NCBI RefSeq assembly: GCF_014698795.1
Contig: NZ_JACJTR010000008.1
Location: 241,131-305,130, forward strand
Reading direction: 5' to 3'
Length of the DNA: 64,000 bases
DNA from: Nostoc sp. FACHB-892
Lineage (GTDB): Bacteria > Cyanobacteriota > Cyanobacteriia > Cyanobacteriales > Nostocaceae
The first letter of the stretch is position 1. Each line of letters opens with the position of its first letter. The notes below the pieces were generated by a model. That model had not been told where the DNA came from. It saw only the letters and a list, made by a program, of their open reading frames with translations, and made no database searches. The translations under genes and the position numbers were made by a program. Positions 1-8,668 of this stretch are shown in pieces.

Positions 1-301
1 AGGCAGGATCGGCCTTTATCGAAGCTTTCAACGCCTTACGAGCTACTGCGGGGTCTTGCTGTGCCGCTTGTAAATAAGCTCTTAATGTCGGGGTAGTCTT
101 GCCAGTTTCTGCAAACTGAGTTAATTCTTCAACAGATATTTGCCCTTGAAAAGTACCATACCTTAAAATCACTTGTTCAGCAGCATTAGCATTAGTGCTT
201 GAGAGAAGAACAATAGTACCTACGCCTAAAGCTACTGTTTGAGTGAGTAACTTACCGAATTTACTATTGTTTAATCGATTGATAAGTTGATAAATTTGCA
301 T
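1..301 (-). CDS. DUF1400 alpha/beta hydrolase, N-terminal part (runs off the left edge)
   Basis: The first 100 codons of a reverse-strand gene are present and the rest lies outside the window. The ATG is at 299-301. Residues about 15-35 form a hydrophobic stretch (KLLTQTVALGVGTIVLLSS) ending in ANAAE, a probable signal peptide. The mature start reads EQVILRYGTFQGQISVEELT and continues with a helical segment containing TGKTTPTLRAYL. This arrangement is typical of the cyanobacterial DUF1400 domain that precedes an exported alpha/beta hydrolase domain. The hydrolase domain and its catalytic residues are not visible, so the enzymatic role is inferred from the family. Confidence 0.75.
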   Translation of the reverse strand, partial: MQIYQLINRLNNSKFGKLLTQTVALGVGTIVLLSSTNANAAEQVILRYGTFQGQISVEELTQFAETGKTTPTLRAYLQAAQQDPAVARKALKASIKADPA

Positions 302-482
302 TTTTTCTAACTTTAATAATGGTGCGGAGGATACATAGGCACAAAGTGCCTAAACGTTATATTATTCCACGAAATTTTTGCTACAGACACATGATTAGGG
401 ACGTACAACTAGACGTCCCTACAGCCAATTTGTTGCAAAGATTATTGGAAATGGTGTTATTAAGCCTTTTAGTTAGGCAAAG

Positions 483-674
483 CTAATGAGGTAGTATTGG
501 CTTATCTTCGTCTAAGGTTGGTGCTGGTATACCCAAATGCTTTCTTGCAGATTCTTCAGCTAGCTTTCGGTCTTGCTCGTTATCGAACTGGCTCTCATCT
601 AACAAATGAGGATTTTTTACCGCTTCATCTCGGCTTGGTCGATAGCCATTTTTCCACTTGTACTTCAAGTCCAT
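483..674 (-). CDS. Small conserved-looking hypothetical protein (63 aa)
   Basis: A short, highly charged, soluble protein starting MDLKYKWKNGYRPSRDEAV and ending DEDKPILPH. It has no signal peptide, membrane segment or cysteines. Its composition (many D, E, K and R, and a coherent proline-rich tail) looks like a real cyanobacterial small protein rather than a chance frame, and nothing overlaps it on the other strand. Function unknown. It is separated by 181 bases from the DUF1400 gene on the same strand. Confidence 0.55.
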   Translation of the reverse strand: MDLKYKWKNGYRPSRDEAVKNPHLLDESQFDNEQDRKLAEESARKHLGIPAPTLDEDKPILPH

Positions 675-1452
675 AATTTTAAAAGCAGATATACTGCAAT
701 TTGATTTCCTAGTTCTTCATAGTAGGCGCTTAACGGAACATGACACTCCTACTATAGGTTGAAGAGGCTCATTCTGAGGGTACAAATTTAATGTAATTTT
801 TGAGCCAAGAATACTCTATTGAACAGAACTTGGTAGATTAACACGCCAAGAACAATTAATGAGTGGCGATCGCAAATATCGCAAATATATATATAATAAC
901 TCTTGCCATCATCTGCGATCGCTGCTGGGTGTCATATAAAATTTTACAGTTGCTAGATTCATCACCCTAAAGTTATAGAGACAGTTTGAATGTATAGCAA
1001 TCCTATCTGAGTTGTGAAAAATATAGATAATGGAACGAACCGCCATCGCGCAGCGTCTCGTTAGAGAAGAACGCCTTCTCTGCGAGAGGCTTCCGCCAAG
1101 GCGTAGCGTCTCGTTAGAGAAAGACGCAAAGGGAAGAAAGAACAAAGAGACATATAATTTTCACAAATGATTTAGGACTGCTATAATTCAAAATTTATAA
1201 AAGTTCTGTCTAAAGAAGTAAGCCAAAACTGACTTTGCTATGCCTAAAAATTATGTATGCATAGAACAGTCACTCTCAACCAATATCTCTATAGATATAA
1301 CTAAAAAAGCTAATTTTAGGATAACTCCATCTGTAGACTCACGCAATTAAAACAAAAAAGGTTAATACTGAAAAATAACTTTACCAGCATTCAACCTGGT
1401 TGTAATCAAAATTCCAGGCTAGGAAAAGCAAATAGAGAAAAGAGTGCAAACA
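675..1452. other. Intergenic region with small dispersed repeats
   Basis: About 780 bases without a convincing gene. At 1029-1130 there is a cluster of GC-rich dispersed repeat modules: GCGTCTCGTTAGAGAA occurs twice in direct orientation, and TTCTCTGCGAGAGGC lies between them. The rest is AT-rich. The leader of the downstream PNPOx-like gene lies at the right end. Confidence 0.6.
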
Positions 1453-1902
1453 ATGACAATTTCTACAGACCGCGATCAACAGATTAAAAAGCTGCATGAA
1501 TTAATCAAAGATATTGATTATGGTATGTTTACCACAGTCGATGATGATGGCAGTTTACATAGTTACCCGATGTCAAAAAGTGGTGAGATTAACTCTGAAC
1601 CCACGCTCTGGTTCTTTACTTATGCTGGTTCTCATAAGGTGACTGAGATTGAACATCATGAGCAGGTAAATGTTAGTTTTTCGTCACCAGAACAGCAGCG
1701 ATATGTTTCTATCTCAGGTATATCGCAACTCGTCAAAGACCGCAACAAAATGCGAGAGTTATGGAAGCCGGAACTTCAAACCTGGTTTCCTAAAGGACTG
1801 GACGAACCCGATATTGCTTTGCTTAAGGTGAATATTAACCAAATTAATTATTGGGATAGTGCATCCAGCTTCAAGCCACAAACAATTAATTTAAATAATT
1901 AG
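1453..1902 (+). CDS. Pyridoxamine 5'-phosphate oxidase-like general stress protein
   Basis: A 149-residue split-barrel flavin-binding protein of the general stress protein 26 type. Visible family features are the N-terminal helix (KKLHELIKDIDYGMFTTVD), the strand DDGSLHSYPMS, the LWFFTYAGSHKVTEI core, and a late YWDSASSF segment. These proteins bind FMN or a related cofactor, and a specific substrate is not evident. The ATG at 1453 is preferred; a GTG three codons upstream is the alternative. A perfect inverted repeat follows the stop and probably ends the transcript. Confidence 0.8.
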   Translation: MTISTDRDQQIKKLHELIKDIDYGMFTTVDDDGSLHSYPMSKSGEINSEPTLWFFTYAGSHKVTEIEHHEQVNVSFSSPEQQRYVSISGISQLVKDRNKMRELWKPELQTWFPKGLDEPDIALLKVNINQINYWDSASSFKPQTINLNN

Positions 1903-1909
1903 TCATTAG

Positions 1910-1956
1910 TAATTAGTAACTAGTAATTAAAAAAATCACTTGCTAGTTACTAATTA
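1910..1956 (+). terminator. Inverted repeat, probable terminator of the PNPOx-like gene
   Basis: TAATTAGTAACTAG (1910-1923) pairs perfectly with CTAGTTACTAATTA (1943-1956) over 14 bases and is followed by TTTTC. It begins eight bases after the stop codon at 1902. The stem is AT-rich, so it is weaker than a classic intrinsic terminator. Confidence 0.5.
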
Positions 1957-2021
1957 TTTTCAAACGTGTAATTAGTAGGCGAAATTGGCAAACGTTAAAT
2001 ATTTTTAATTAAGAAAAATCA

Positions 2022-3143
2022 ATGACAGATAAAAAGGATGATAATTATGCCCAAAAGTATCTACCTTTAGAGATAAAGCGGCGAAATTTTTTAAAAGGAA
2101 TAGGCTTTATCGGTGCTGGCGCAGGGGCAATTTTTGCTGATCACATCCTCAATGCCAATTCTGAGGTGGAAGCGGCAGAAGTTCCAGCATTATCTGCAAC
2201 TCCAGCCAACAGCACAAATACTGGTGAAATTCCTCTCCGTCCACTGGGAAAAACAGGGGTAAAAGTGTCGGCGATCGCACTTGGGGGTGCAACTTTAGGG
2301 CAAGCAAAGAGCAAAGAAGAAGCGATTCGCATCACCCACGAAGCTATTGACAACGGTATCACTTTCATGGATAACGCTTGGGAGTATAACAAGCATCGTA
2401 GTGAAGAGTGGATGGGAGAGGCGTTGCAAGGGCGACGAGACAAGGCTTTTTTGATGACGAAGGTTTGCACCCACGGACGCGATCGCAAAGTAGCAATGCA
2501 GCAACTTGAAGAATCCCTACGTCGTCTCAAAACCGACTACCTAGACTTGTGGCAAATCCACGAAGTTGTTTACGACAACGATCCAGAAAGGATTTTTCGT
2601 GCTAATGGGGCAATTGAAGCTCTGGATCAGGCAAAAAAAGAAGGTAAAGTCAGATTCGTTGGCTTTACGGGTCACAAAGACCCTGCTATTCATCTAAAAA
2701 TGCTCTCCTATAATTACCCATTCGATGCAGTGCAATTGCCGCTTAATTGTTTTGATGCTAGTTTTAGAAGCTTTGAACGGCAAGTACTACCGGAACTCAA
2801 TAAACGGGGAATTGCCGTAATTGCGATGAAAAGTCTCAGTGGGAATGCTGATGCAGTAAAAAAAGGTGTGGTAACTCCCCAAGAAGCCATCCGCTATGTC
2901 ATGAGTTTACCGATCGCTACACTTGTTAGCGGTATTGATTCGCTGGAAGTACTGCGGCAAAATTTAGCGATCGCTCGTAGTTTTCAACCGATGCAGGCAA
3001 AAGAAATGCAAGCGTTACGCGATCGCTGCCTTCAATATGCTACCGATGGGCGTTTTGAACTCTTCAAAACCTCTATGAAGTTTGATGGCGATGAAGGCAG
3101 AATCCAGCATGGCTTTCCACCTCAAAGCCAAGTGCAAACATGA
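2022..3143 (+). CDS. Tat-exported aldo/keto reductase
   Basis: A 373-residue aldo/keto reductase with a twin-arginine signal: KRRNFLK at residues 19-25 is followed by a glycine/alanine-rich hydrophobic stretch. The catalytic domain starts near residue 70 (LRPLGKTGVKVSAIALGGA). The usual tetrad is visible: Asp and Tyr in FMDNAWEYN, Lys in LMTKVC, and His in WQIHEV. The barrel continues to about residue 330 and ends with a roughly 40-residue tail. It probably carries out NAD(P)H-dependent carbonyl reduction, but the Tat signal implies a folded, cofactor-loaded enzyme in the periplasm or thylakoid lumen. The substrate is unknown. Confidence 0.88.
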   Translation: MTDKKDDNYAQKYLPLEIKRRNFLKGIGFIGAGAGAIFADHILNANSEVEAAEVPALSATPANSTNTGEIPLRPLGKTGVKVSAIALGGATLGQAKSKEEAIRITHEAIDNGITFMDNAWEYNKHRSEEWMGEALQGRRDKAFLMTKVCTHGRDRKVAMQQLEESLRRLKTDYLDLWQIHEVVYDNDPERIFRANGAIEALDQAKKEGKVRFVGFTGHKDPAIHLKMLSYNYPFDAVQLPLNCFDASFRSFERQVLPELNKRGIAVIAMKSLSGNADAVKKGVVTPQEAIRYVMSLPIATLVSGIDSLEVLRQNLAIARSFQPMQAKEMQALRDRCLQYATDGRFELFKTSMKFDGDEGRIQHGFPPQSQVQT

Positions 3144-3320
3144 GATGAGGGGACAAGTAAACCCAATGCCCCCTGATTAACACTCACTCTCAGCAGGATG
3201 TTGGTCTAGATTCAGATAAGGTGCGAGTATCAGTTTTAATCGATTTTGAATTTGTATGTAGACGTTAGTAATGTGTCTACATATTGTTTACCTCATTTTT
3301 CATATTTTCACCGAGGTCTT

Positions 3321-3854
3321 ATGAATTACCTTGTTGCAGTTTTACCAGATCGAATACAAGCAGAAGCCGCCTACTCTGCTCTAGAAAAAGCAGGTTTGCC
3401 AACTTCACAAATTAATATTTTGGGCAATGGTTATTTAAGTGCTGATGAATTTGGACTAATTGATCCCGACAAGCAAGCCCGCAAACAATCAACTCGGCTT
3501 TTATGGTGGCTTGTGCCCTTTGGATTTGTTGCAGGTGCTGCCTTCAACTATCTCACAGCAATTGAAATATTTCCCCAGATTACTCGATTTGGCAATGAAA
3601 TTCTTGCTGGTATTTTAGGCGCGATATCTGCTGCGCTAGGCGCTACTTTAATCGGTCGAGGAGTTGGCTTAACAGTTGGCAGTGGCGATGCTTTACCCTA
3701 TCGTAACCGTTTGAATGATGGCAAATACCTAATTGTAGTTACTGGAAATCGGAATTTAACACGCGAAGCTACGCGTATAGTGCGTCAATTTGAACCAGAG
3801 AATATTCAAGGCTATACAGACTATTCACAAAACAGTAAACTTATCGGAAATTAA
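3321..3854 (+). CDS. Hypothetical membrane protein with a glycine/alanine-rich segment
   Basis: A 177-residue protein starting MNYLVAVLPDRIQAEAAYSA. The ATG at 3321 is chosen because GAGG lies seven bases upstream; the open frame extends further upstream without such support. The N-terminal 40 residues resemble the ferredoxin-like fold of general stress 17M/YflT proteins (short strand, helix, SQINILG strand). A hydrophobic region follows (LLWWLVPFGFVAGAAFNY and a second glycine-rich segment, LAGILGAISAALGATLIG), consistent with two membrane-spanning helices. The C-terminus returns to a strand pattern (KYLIVVTGNRNL). Compare the stress protein at 55102-56037, which has the same strand/glycine-rich/strand layout. 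Confidence 0.7.
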   Translation: MNYLVAVLPDRIQAEAAYSALEKAGLPTSQINILGNGYLSADEFGLIDPDKQARKQSTRLLWWLVPFGFVAGAAFNYLTAIEIFPQITRFGNEILAGILGAISAALGATLIGRGVGLTVGSGDALPYRNRLNDGKYLIVVTGNRNLTREATRIVRQFEPENIQGYTDYSQNSKLIGN

Positions 3855-4021
3855 GGCAATTTCTGTTAATAAATCTAACATCGCCGTTGGTTTCGACGTC
3901 TCGCAGAGAAGTCGAAACTCATCAACCTGGGTATATTCTTTATCAGAAATCACCTAAGTCAAAATTTGTGAGTTTTGAATATGCAATTTTTTGATTAAGT
4001 TTCAAAAAAAGCTAATCTAAC

Positions 4022-4897
4022 TCAACACCTTGCAGAACGAGGCAGCATAAATTTCTCCCCCTCAGCTGCAAATCTACCACGAACCATCAGCACAGTTTCA
4101 TCAAATAGGTGGGGGAATGATTGCACATCTTTGACATCGAGAAGTTCTGGACTAAAGTAAATCACGACTTCTTCAATGGGTTGAGGTATCTTAGCAAGAA
4201 TATTGTTTAAAGAGCATATCTGCGGTGTAACTAGATCAAAAAGATGAAGTCGGGTATCTTCTATCTCCATGCAGGCGATTAAATCTAAATCTTCTGCGTA
4301 GTATAAAGTACGACTTCCTTCATTGACGCAGAACACAGGTTTTTCCTTGACTACGCCAACGATATTAGAAACAGGGGCGCGTGTTTCTAATAGTCTGTGT
4401 AGCAATGTGTAATCTTTGGTATCTGTAAAATTCAGTGTTCTGAAGCTATCAGTGCTACCTGTGGAGTTACACTTAACCTTGAAGATGTGTTCTTCGACAA
4501 CACGAAAGCCAAAAGGTAAATAAAACTCTGGTTGTGGTGTTGTCAGTACTAAGGTTTCGTAAATGCGATCGCAATATCCTAGCACTTCCTCCATCACTTC
4601 GCGGTAATACCCTCTCCTGCGAAATTCTGCACGGGTAGCTACTCCATGAACTCCTCCGACAGTGAGCTTTTGTCCCATAATTTGCATGGGAATTTCTAAC
4701 ACTCCCACATGGGTAATAGCTATATCATCATGAAAGCGAATAAACGGAGTTGAAGCTGTTTCCCAAGATGCACCTAGTTTTCTTGCACATTCTGCTAAAC
4801 TTCTGAGTCCGGGAAATGTGACTTCCATTAAATCAAAAAGTTTATCGCTTATGCTGGGTTCAGCAGAGAACGACTGTTTAAAACAATACTGGCTCAT
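4022..4897 (-). CDS. GNAT family N-acetyltransferase
   Basis: A 291-residue acetyltransferase. The acetyl-CoA pyrophosphate-binding motif A is visible as GVHGVATRAEFRRRGYYREV near residues 84-103. It is preceded by the strand HVGVLEIPMQ and followed by a TTPQPEFYLPFGFRVVEEH segment typical of motif B. The C-terminal 120 residues form a second domain, which suggests an Eis-like two-domain GNAT. Substrate unknown. A second GNAT gene begins upstream on the same strand with a 78-base gap, so the two may be co-transcribed. Confidence 0.8.
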   Translation of the reverse strand: MSQYCFKQSFSAEPSISDKLFDLMEVTFPGLRSLAECARKLGASWETASTPFIRFHDDIAITHVGVLEIPMQIMGQKLTVGGVHGVATRAEFRRRGYYREVMEEVLGYCDRIYETLVLTTPQPEFYLPFGFRVVEEHIFKVKCNSTGSTDSFRTLNFTDTKDYTLLHRLLETRAPVSNIVGVVKEKPVFCVNEGSRTLYYAEDLDLIACMEIEDTRLHLFDLVTPQICSLNNILAKIPQPIEEVVIYFSPELLDVKDVQSFPHLFDETVLMVRGRFAAEGEKFMLPRSARC

Positions 4898-4975
4898 ATT
4901 TAGAGTATTACTATTAATTACAGTCTATACTACAAAACTAATTCCAGCAAATTCAAAAAAGCGAACCAATATTTC

Positions 4976-5869
4976 TCAAGCCTGAGTCTCGTCAAATAAT
5001 ACTAAGCCATACTTCTCACCAGTAGGCAAAAAGCCAATTCCTCGATAAACGGCTTGGGCTGCTTGGTTATTATCACCTGTAAATAGGATGGCACGTTTTA
5101 CTAAAAGCGATCGCGCATCTAACAACGAACCTGCTACTACACTTTTAGCATAGCCTTTACCCCGCAGCGCTGGCGGTGTCCACACTCCACCAATTTGCAC
5201 AATATCAGGTAGACTGGCATTGAAAGCAGAGTAGGAAACTGGGGTATCTCCTGCCACTAAAACCCAATGCATAGCCATATCTTGACGCGCTTCAATTACC
5301 AGACGGCAATCAGGTCTTAAACTAAGAGTATCCGTTTTTCCTAAAGTTTCCACATTATAAGCAACGCACCATTCAGTGAGTAATTCCAACTCTTCTGGAT
5401 ATGGCAAACGACACTGCACCTTTGCCGATGCTAAAGCTTCAGGTATTTGTAAGTCTTGTAGCGCTAGAGAAAACAATATTTCAGGTTCATCAAGCTGAGT
5501 TGGTCGGTTGCTAAGTCCCAAAATGCTTTTTGTCGCTTCGACTTGTGCTGCTGGACCACTAATTCCAGAAATAGCACGTCCAGATTGTGCCACAACTGCT
5601 TGTACCACCTCTAGCAAATGTACAGGAGCTTGGACTACGAGCATCCCATTCCAAAAGTGGGCTGCAACTGCCACTATAGTTTCATCTATGTAGGCCGCTA
5701 TATAAGTTCCTTGAAATCTTGCACCTTTATCAAGCAGTCCCGCAGCTCGCCAATTAGAGCGCAAAAACATAGAAGTATTAGCGTGTTGCAAGAGAAATGC
5801 TTCCAGCGATACTTCATCTCCAGGTTGCAGGGTTCTCAAAGTAAGCACAAAAAACTCCTGAGTGTCCAA
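4976..5869 (-). CDS. GNAT family N-acetyltransferase
   Basis: A 297-residue protein with the GNAT domain in its C-terminal half. The acetyl-CoA motif is VQIGGVWTPPALRGKGYAKS, with the RGKGYA loop, followed by ARSLLVKRAILFTGDNNQAA and YRGIGFLPTGEKYGLVLF. The N-terminal half (residues 1-150) is a degenerate GNAT-like or substrate-recognition domain. It lies upstream of another GNAT gene on the same strand, but the two proteins are not close copies. Substrate unknown. Confidence 0.8.
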   Translation of the reverse strand: MDTQEFFVLTLRTLQPGDEVSLEAFLLQHANTSMFLRSNWRAAGLLDKGARFQGTYIAAYIDETIVAVAAHFWNGMLVVQAPVHLLEVVQAVVAQSGRAISGISGPAAQVEATKSILGLSNRPTQLDEPEILFSLALQDLQIPEALASAKVQCRLPYPEELELLTEWCVAYNVETLGKTDTLSLRPDCRLVIEARQDMAMHWVLVAGDTPVSYSAFNASLPDIVQIGGVWTPPALRGKGYAKSVVAGSLLDARSLLVKRAILFTGDNNQAAQAVYRGIGFLPTGEKYGLVLFDETQA

Positions 5870-6079
5870 TTCAGTTTACCGAATTTTATCTTATTTACTC
5901 CTGGTAGATTAATAGATTATTGATACGTCTTTTTTGTAAAATAGGAGTGATTGTAAGGTGACGTAGTACATTTGAATTGAAAGTGTTAGCGCGATCGCCT
6001 TCTTTATCACTCCTATAAATCAGAATAATTTTTAATGAAGCGTCAGGCTATAGCGATTCTCAAAAGAAAAATGCTTAAG

Positions 6080-6526
6080 CTAACTTGTCGCTGCTGCTTT
6101 GTTTCCATTCTGGCTGCCATTTTTGCTGCCGTTACCGTTCACACTGGCAATGAATGACGGTTGCTGTGAACTGGGAACTGGTGACTCACCTCGCAGTTTC
6201 TTGTGGCGTTGGTTTTTAGGAACACCTCCCGCCATGCCATACTCCACACTGCTTTTACCATATTGAGTAGCAACACCCAACAGCATATGCTCTGCCATAT
6301 CTGCCAACTCGCGCTCTGTTTCGAGCATTTCATGGTATAACTTATCGAGATTGGAAAGAGCAGTGTTGTATAAATGTTCTCTAGTTCGCATCGTCTCAAT
6401 TAGGGTTGAGAAGGCTGGTAGGGTGAGTCCATTGCCAACATTTAAATTCGGATCAATTGAATTGATGCCAGCAGCACGACGCGCTGCTTTTTCTAATACC
6501 TGAGACGTTCTCTTTCTCCGAGCCAT
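6080..6526 (-). CDS. Hypothetical helical protein (148 aa)
   Basis: Starts MARRKRTSQVLEKAARRAAG; the ATG at 6524-6526 is preferred to a further-upstream in-frame start because the basic N-terminus looks like a natural start. Residues about 35-100 are strongly helical (ETMRTREHLYNTALSNLDKL and ERELADMAEHMLLGVATQYG). The tail is rich in S, N, G and Q and probably disordered (NGNGSKNGSQNGNKAAATS). No catalytic motif or membrane segment is seen. Unrecognised; the shape would suit a small structural or nucleoid/chromosome-associated protein, but that is only a guess. Confidence 0.65.
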   Translation of the reverse strand: MARRKRTSQVLEKAARRAAGINSIDPNLNVGNGLTLPAFSTLIETMRTREHLYNTALSNLDKLYHEMLETERELADMAEHMLLGVATQYGKSSVEYGMAGGVPKNQRHKKLRGESPVPSSQQPSFIASVNGNGSKNGSQNGNKAAATS

Positions 6527-6668
6527 GATCTGAACCTTGTAATCCAATACGGTTAATATTCTTTACTCTAAAGAACTTTCGTATTGATCAGCTTGAGAGA
6601 ACTCCGGCAATTATCCAATGGTTTTTGTTACATTGCAATGTTGTCATGAATGCGCGATATACCGAAAT

Positions 6669-7036
6669 GAGAAAGCAATTAAGCTTTTGAGAAAGCAATA
6701 TGTCTTTTTGCTTGCTAAATCTACCGAAATGAGAAAGCAATTAAGCATTTTGAGAAAGCAATATGTCTTTTTGCTTGCTGAATCTACTGAAATGAATGCG
6801 CGATATACCGAAATGAAAAAGCAATTAAGCTTTTGAGAAAGCAATATGTCTTTTTGCTTGCTGAATCTACTGAAATCAGAAAGCAATCAAGCATTTTGAG
6901 AAAGCAATATGGCTTTTTGCTTGCTGAATCTACTGAAATCAGAAAGCAATCAAGCATTTTGAGAAAGCAATATGTCTTTTTGCTTGCTAAATCTACTGAA
7001 ATGAGAAAGCAATCAAGCATTTTGGGAAAGCAATAT
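6669..7036. repeat. Tandem repeat array, 62/63-bp unit, five full copies and one partial
   Basis: The copies begin at 6669, 6731, 6815, 6877, 6940 and 7003 (the last partial). Each contains GAGAAAGCAAT[T/C]AAGC and GAGAAAGCAATATGTC, so the unit itself holds a duplicated GAGAAAGCAA word. Copies 1 and 3 are 62 bp because of a one-base deletion (AAGCTTTTGAG instead of AAGCATTTTGAG). A 21-base segment, GAATGCGCGATATACCGAAA plus T (6794-6814), interrupts the array and also precedes copy 1, so about 145 bp was duplicated as a block. The 63-bp unit is open in both orientations (21 residues per unit), but the 62-bp units break the frame. Confidence 0.9.
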
Positions 7037-7132
7037 GCTTAACTGCTTATTGAAATAAACTTGAGCAGGTATTAAAAGCTTGACAAGCTTAAGTAAGATA
7101 TTTTACTTTGAGGTGAGTATGTTAAAACTGAT

Positions 7133-7185
7133 CAACGCATCTCAGCCGAACCTTGAAAACCGCATAATTCCGTTGAGATGCATTG
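7133..7185 (-). terminator. Possible terminator of the MBL-fold gene
   Basis: CAACGCATCTCA (7133-7144) pairs with TGAGATGCATTG (7174-7185), 11 of 12 bases, just beyond the stop codon of the reverse-strand MBL-fold gene at 7196. There is no clear T-run, so the call is weak. Confidence 0.35.
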
Positions 7186-7195
7186 AGTTTTTGAG

Positions 7196-8068
7196 CTAAT
7201 TTGAGGCTGTTGAGGGCGAATTGTCTTTCTGCAATTGCGAATTATCTTGGTCAGCGAAGGTTTTGAACTCGATAGCATCATGGCTACAAAAGAGGCGTAC
7301 TTCACTACTGTGGTCGAGCGATAACGCACGCAACTTATCTTGATTATAAAGTCGAGCCTTGCGGTCTACCTCCATGAACGATTGGTAGGCACGTAGAGCA
7401 GGTGTACAAACTCGTTTAGGAGAGCCGACTTCGTGTCGGTAAAAGTAAGCATCGCCTGCATGTAAGAGCCAGCCTTCAGATGTCTCAATAGCGATACCTG
7501 CATGACCCCGTGTGTGACCGACAAGCGGTATCAGGAGAATTTCGGGCGGTAGTCCTTCGAGGTTACGTACTGCCTCAAAGCCGAACCAAGGTTCACCACC
7601 AGCCGAATAATACTTCCAATTTTTTACTTCATCCCACTGCCCAGGGCGGTAACGTCGAGATGAGACAAAGCCGTGCCGTTCCTTGGCTGCTTCAATCTCA
7701 CTAAGCATTACATGCACGGTTGCTTCGGGAAAATCTTCCAACCCGCCTGCATGGTCAAAATCAAGGTGAGTAAGCACTATGTGGCGAACATCACGCGGAT
7801 TTAAACCAAGCCTCTCAATAGCCGCAACCGCCGTGTATTTTTCTTCAAATTTGATCCGATTCAAATTCATGAAGAAGGGGCTGAGTCTTGATAATGGCGC
7901 TTGAATATCGCGCTGACCAAAGCCTGTATCTATGAGAACGAGTCCCTGATTCGTCTCGATGAGCAGACAGTGACAGACGAGACAAGCTGTTAGTCCGCGA
8001 CTGAAACCGTCGAAGAGTGCCCCACCAATGGGGCACATACAACCGCAATTAAGATGATGAATACGCAT
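7196..8068 (-). CDS. MBL-fold metallo-hydrolase (lactonase-like)
   Basis: A 290-residue metallo-beta-lactamase-fold protein. Metal-binding motifs in order are LIDTGFG, THLDFDHAGGL, PLVGHTRGHAGI and LLHAGDAYF, ending with a late FCSHD histidine. The first motif is HxDxDH rather than the canonical HxHxDH, a variant seen in some family members. The arrangement resembles N-acyl homoserine lactone lactonases and related hydrolases, so quorum-signal or lactone hydrolysis is possible, but the family is broad. A cysteine-rich N-terminus (NCGCMC) adds possible metal or redox sensitivity. Confidence 0.82.
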   Translation of the reverse strand: MRIHHLNCGCMCPIGGALFDGFSRGLTACLVCHCLLIETNQGLVLIDTGFGQRDIQAPLSRLSPFFMNLNRIKFEEKYTAVAAIERLGLNPRDVRHIVLTHLDFDHAGGLEDFPEATVHVMLSEIEAAKERHGFVSSRRYRPGQWDEVKNWKYYSAGGEPWFGFEAVRNLEGLPPEILLIPLVGHTRGHAGIAIETSEGWLLHAGDAYFYRHEVGSPKRVCTPALRAYQSFMEVDRKARLYNQDKLRALSLDHSSEVRLFCSHDAIEFKTFADQDNSQLQKDNSPSTASN

Positions 8069-8298
8069 AAATAATTCTACCGAGCATTAATCTCTTTTAA
8101 AGATGAAAAAAGATGAATAATCACCATACTTAGGAGTGAACAAATTTATGTTTTCACAGAATTTGATTGCTGAGTTAGTTTTGCTGTCTGTGTCTAAAGT
8201 CTAGTGAAATCGATTTGCGGGTTTGACTTGTTTAGGTTGTAATTGTGAGAATGAGCCTGACTCGCTACGATCGCATTAGAAATTTATCGCATCTGAGT

Positions 8299-8565
8299 AT
8301 GTCAAAGCAGGATGAGCCACTCACAGGAGAAGCGTTAATTAAGGAAGTCTGTCGGCGGATTCGGGTAGCCCGCAGCTATTGGGATGCTCACAACAATGCT
8401 GCCTGTCGGGGTGAGCGCGATCGGGCAATCTTCCTTTACAATACACTGAGCAAAGAACAAAAAGAGCAGATTCCGCAAGTGTTGCGAGTATGGCTGCGCT
8501 ACCGTAGTGAGAAGTACTTTGGCGCACATCGAACACCGCCCAAATCGGCACGAAAATCAAAATAG
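8299..8565 (+). CDS. Hypothetical protein (88 aa)
   Basis: A small basic soluble protein. The frame is open from a GTG at 8245, but the ATG at 8299 (MSKQDEPLTGEALIKEV) is preferred because the compact helical domain begins there. Neither start has an obvious Shine-Dalgarno sequence. The core reads CRRIRVARSYWDAHNNAACR followed by LYNTLSKEQKEQIPQVL and a lysine/arginine-rich tail. No known domain is recognised. A hairpin follows the stop, supporting a monocistronic gene. Confidence 0.6.
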   Translation: MSKQDEPLTGEALIKEVCRRIRVARSYWDAHNNAACRGERDRAIFLYNTLSKEQKEQIPQVLRVWLRYRSEKYFGAHRTPPKSARKSK

Positions 8566-8600
8566 TCCTTATTGGGTATGATATCTCAGTACATCACAGC

Positions 8601-8636
8601 TACAGCCAGTAAAAAAGGCTTTTCTTACTGGTTGTA
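8601..8636 (+). terminator. Hairpin after the 88-aa gene
   Basis: TACAGCCAGTAA (8601-8612) pairs with TTACTGGTTGTA (8625-8636), 11 of 12 bases, with a 12-base AG/T-rich loop. It lies between the small gene ending at 8565 and the hydrolase starting at 8669. No long T-run follows. Confidence 0.45.
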
Positions 8637-8668
8637 AATCAAAAGCTTTACCCTAAAAATAAAATTTA

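Noticed and set aside
909..1145. Reverse open frame of 78 codons
   Set aside because: It is made largely of dispersed repeat modules (GCGTCTCGTTAGAGAA) and AT-rich sequence, has no ribosome site and no coherent protein pattern.
6618..7042. Open frames on both strands encoding repeats such as MRKQLSILRKQYVFLL
   Set aside because: They follow from a tandem repeat whose 63-bp unit happens to be open in both directions; 62-bp copies break the frame and no start signal is present.
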